Shown: in pieces, positions 13,563-14,686 of the stretch
How the letters are laid out: each line of letters opens with the position of its first letter
Position numbering within the stretch: position 1 is the stretch's first letter
DNA from: CAZAYB01 sp964489215
GTDB lineage: Bacteria > Planctomycetota > Phycisphaerae > Sedimentisphaerales > Anaerohalosphaeraceae
Reading direction: 5' to 3'
NCBI GenBank assembly: GCA_964489215.1
Contig: CAZAYB010000048.1
Coordinates: 1-14,686, forward strand
Length of the DNA stretch: 14,686 nt
Translations under genes and position numbers: made by a program
Notes under the pieces: generated by a model
Told to the model about the DNA's origin: nothing
Databases searched by the model: none
Seen by the model: the letters and a program-made list of their open reading frames with translations, nothing else

Positions 13563-14686
13563 ATGACGCCAAAACAAAGGGTTATAAACTCAGTTCACCA
13601 TAAGCAGCCCGACAAGGTACCTGTTGATTTCGGAGCCCATCGCTCCTCTGGTATTTCAGCTGTTGCCTATGCAAAGTTAAGGAAAAAACTTGGACTCAAA
13701 TATAAGCCCGTCAGGGTTTATGACATGATCCAGCAATTGGCAATCGTTGATGAGGATGTCATGGACCTGTTTAACATTGACGTTGTCGAGATGGGAAGAG
13801 GCTTTTACAATGATGATTCAAAATGGAAAAAGTGGGTTCTTCCTGATGGTACAGACTGTCTCATTCCGGATTTTGTTAATGTAAAAAAAGCTGGCGAAAA
13901 CTGGCTGCTGTATTCTCCACAGGGCCTGGAGTTAGGTATCCAGAAAAAGGGATGTCTGTATTTCGAACAGACCCATTTCCCCCTCATGGAAAGAGGGATA
14001 GAAAATGATGATTTTTCTGACCTCGCTGATAATCTGGGCCATGCCATCTGGGCGGCCATACCTCACCCGGGCGCACACATGGCTCTTGACGACCAGGGAC
14101 TGCGCCAGCTCGAAGAAGGAGCCAAAAAGCTAAGGCTCTCTACCGACAGGGCTATAATAGGACTGTTCGGGGGAAATCTTTTCGAATTTCCCCAATGGCT
14201 ATACAGAATGGACAATTTCATGATGTACCTTGGCCTATACCCTGACCAGGTTATGAACTTCACAGAAAAACTGTGTAATGTGCATCTGGAAAATCTCAAA
14301 AAATGGCTCTCTGCTGTCGGTGATTATATTGACATCATTATGTTCGGTGACGACCTGGGTGGACAGAACGGACCTTTGATTTCTCCCCAAATGTACAGAA
14401 AATTTTACAAGCCTTTCCACGCAAAGCTATGGAACACGGCAAAGCAGCTGGCAGATGTTAAAACTCAGCTACACTGCTGTGGAGGTGTAAATGAACTTCT
14501 CCCGGACCTTATAGAAGCTGGCCTTGACATTATAAATCCAGTACAGATAACCTGTGCAGGAATGGACGCAAAACTTATAAAGGAGAAATTTGGAAAAAAT
14601 ATCACTTTCTGGGGTGCTGGATGTGATACAAGGGATATACTCCCAAACGCCTCACCAGACCAGGTTAAGCAGCATGTTAAGGAACA
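13563..14686 (+). CDS. URO-D-like protein, possible corrinoid/zinc methyltransferase (runs off right edge)
   Basis: An open frame from the ATG at 13563 runs through the right edge without a stop, giving 374 complete codons. A strong ribosome site (GGAGGG, 13552-13557) sits 5 nt upstream. It begins MTPKQRVINSVHHKQPDKVPVD, the classic N-terminus of URO-D-superfamily proteins. Later come MFGDDLGGQNGPLISPQMYR and LHCCGGVNELLPDLIEAG, giving His304-x-Cys306. After INPVQITCAGMD comes FWGAGCDTRDILP, with Cys354 placed as a possible third zinc ligand. This is the clearest methyltransferase-like His-x-Cys...Cys set in the window. Only the last few dozen residues should be missing. It follows the aldose-epimerase-like gene by 94 bp with no convincing terminator between, so co-transcription is plausible. 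The substrate is unknown; a sugar-linked methyl group is a guess from context. Confidence 0.75.
   Translation, partial: MTPKQRVINSVHHKQPDKVPVDFGAHRSSGISAVAYAKLRKKLGLKYKPVRVYDMIQQLAIVDEDVMDLFNIDVVEMGRGFYNDDSKWKKWVLPDGTDCLIPDFVNVKKAGENWLLYSPQGLELGIQKKGCLYFEQTHFPLMERGIENDDFSDLADNLGHAIWAAIPHPGAHMALDDQGLRQLEEGAKKLRLSTDRAIIGLFGGNLFEFPQWLYRMDNFMMYLGLYPDQVMNFTEKLCNVHLENLKKWLSAVGDYIDIIMFGDDLGGQNGPLISPQMYRKFYKPFHAKLWNTAKQLADVKTQLHCCGGVNELLPDLIEAGLDIINPVQITCAGMDAKLIKEKFGKNITFWGAGCDTRDILPNASPDQVKQHVKE

Noticed and set aside
1..14686. tRNA or rRNA genes, CRISPR arrays, insertion sequences, phage or defence genes
   Set aside because: I read the intergenic regions and frames for these and saw no cloverleaf-like sequence, regular repeat-spacer array, transposase motif or terminal inverted repeats.

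Overview
The window is about 14.7 kb of dense bacterial coding sequence, moderately AT-rich, with sugar-catabolism and polysaccharide-degradation content. The likely source is a PVC-group bacterium, most probably a planctomycete of the Phycisphaerae/Sedimentisphaerales type. This is an inference from gene content alone: several uroporphyrinogen-decarboxylase-like (URO-D) paralogues, large exported proteins with no clear family, and XylR/AraC regulators. There is no rRNA or other marker gene. A run of 10 N at 12373-12382 marks an assembly join, so order across that point depends on the scaffolding.

Layout. On the minus strand, 1-1792 holds an exported glycoside-hydrolase-like protein followed 8 nt later by the start of a beta-phosphoglucomutase that runs off the left edge. 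A 222-bp divergent region follows. On the plus strand come an intact URO-D-like protein (2015-3139) and a broken one (3155-4160). Next are a third URO-D-like protein (4290-5333) overlapping a 1452-residue exported protein (5326-9684), then two tandem XylR-type regulators (9786-12210). After the N gap lie an aldose-1-epimerase-like protein (12419-13468) and a fourth URO-D-like protein (from 13563) that runs off the right edge.

How it may work together. Exported proteins would bind or cleave a polysaccharide or oligosaccharide outside the cytoplasm. The epimerase-like protein and beta-phosphoglucomutase would handle released sugars, and the XylR-type proteins would sense a sugar. The URO-D-like proteins carry His-x-Cys motifs like those of corrinoid/zinc methyltransferases (MtaA, CmuA type), so removal of O-methyl groups from sugars is a reasonable but untested idea.

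Main new observation. Three intergenic regions (near 1862, 4180 and 12283) carry the same 28-bp element. Each has two GWCGCA half-sites exactly 21 bp apart in direct orientation, the spacing of AraC-family half-sites, and 18 of the 28 columns are identical in all three copies. They precede the first URO-D gene, the URO-D/giant-protein pair and the epimerase gene. They look like operators for the XylR pair and would define a local regulon. A second notable point is that the epimerase-like protein has Asn and Gln where the family normally has its substrate-binding Asp and catalytic Glu.
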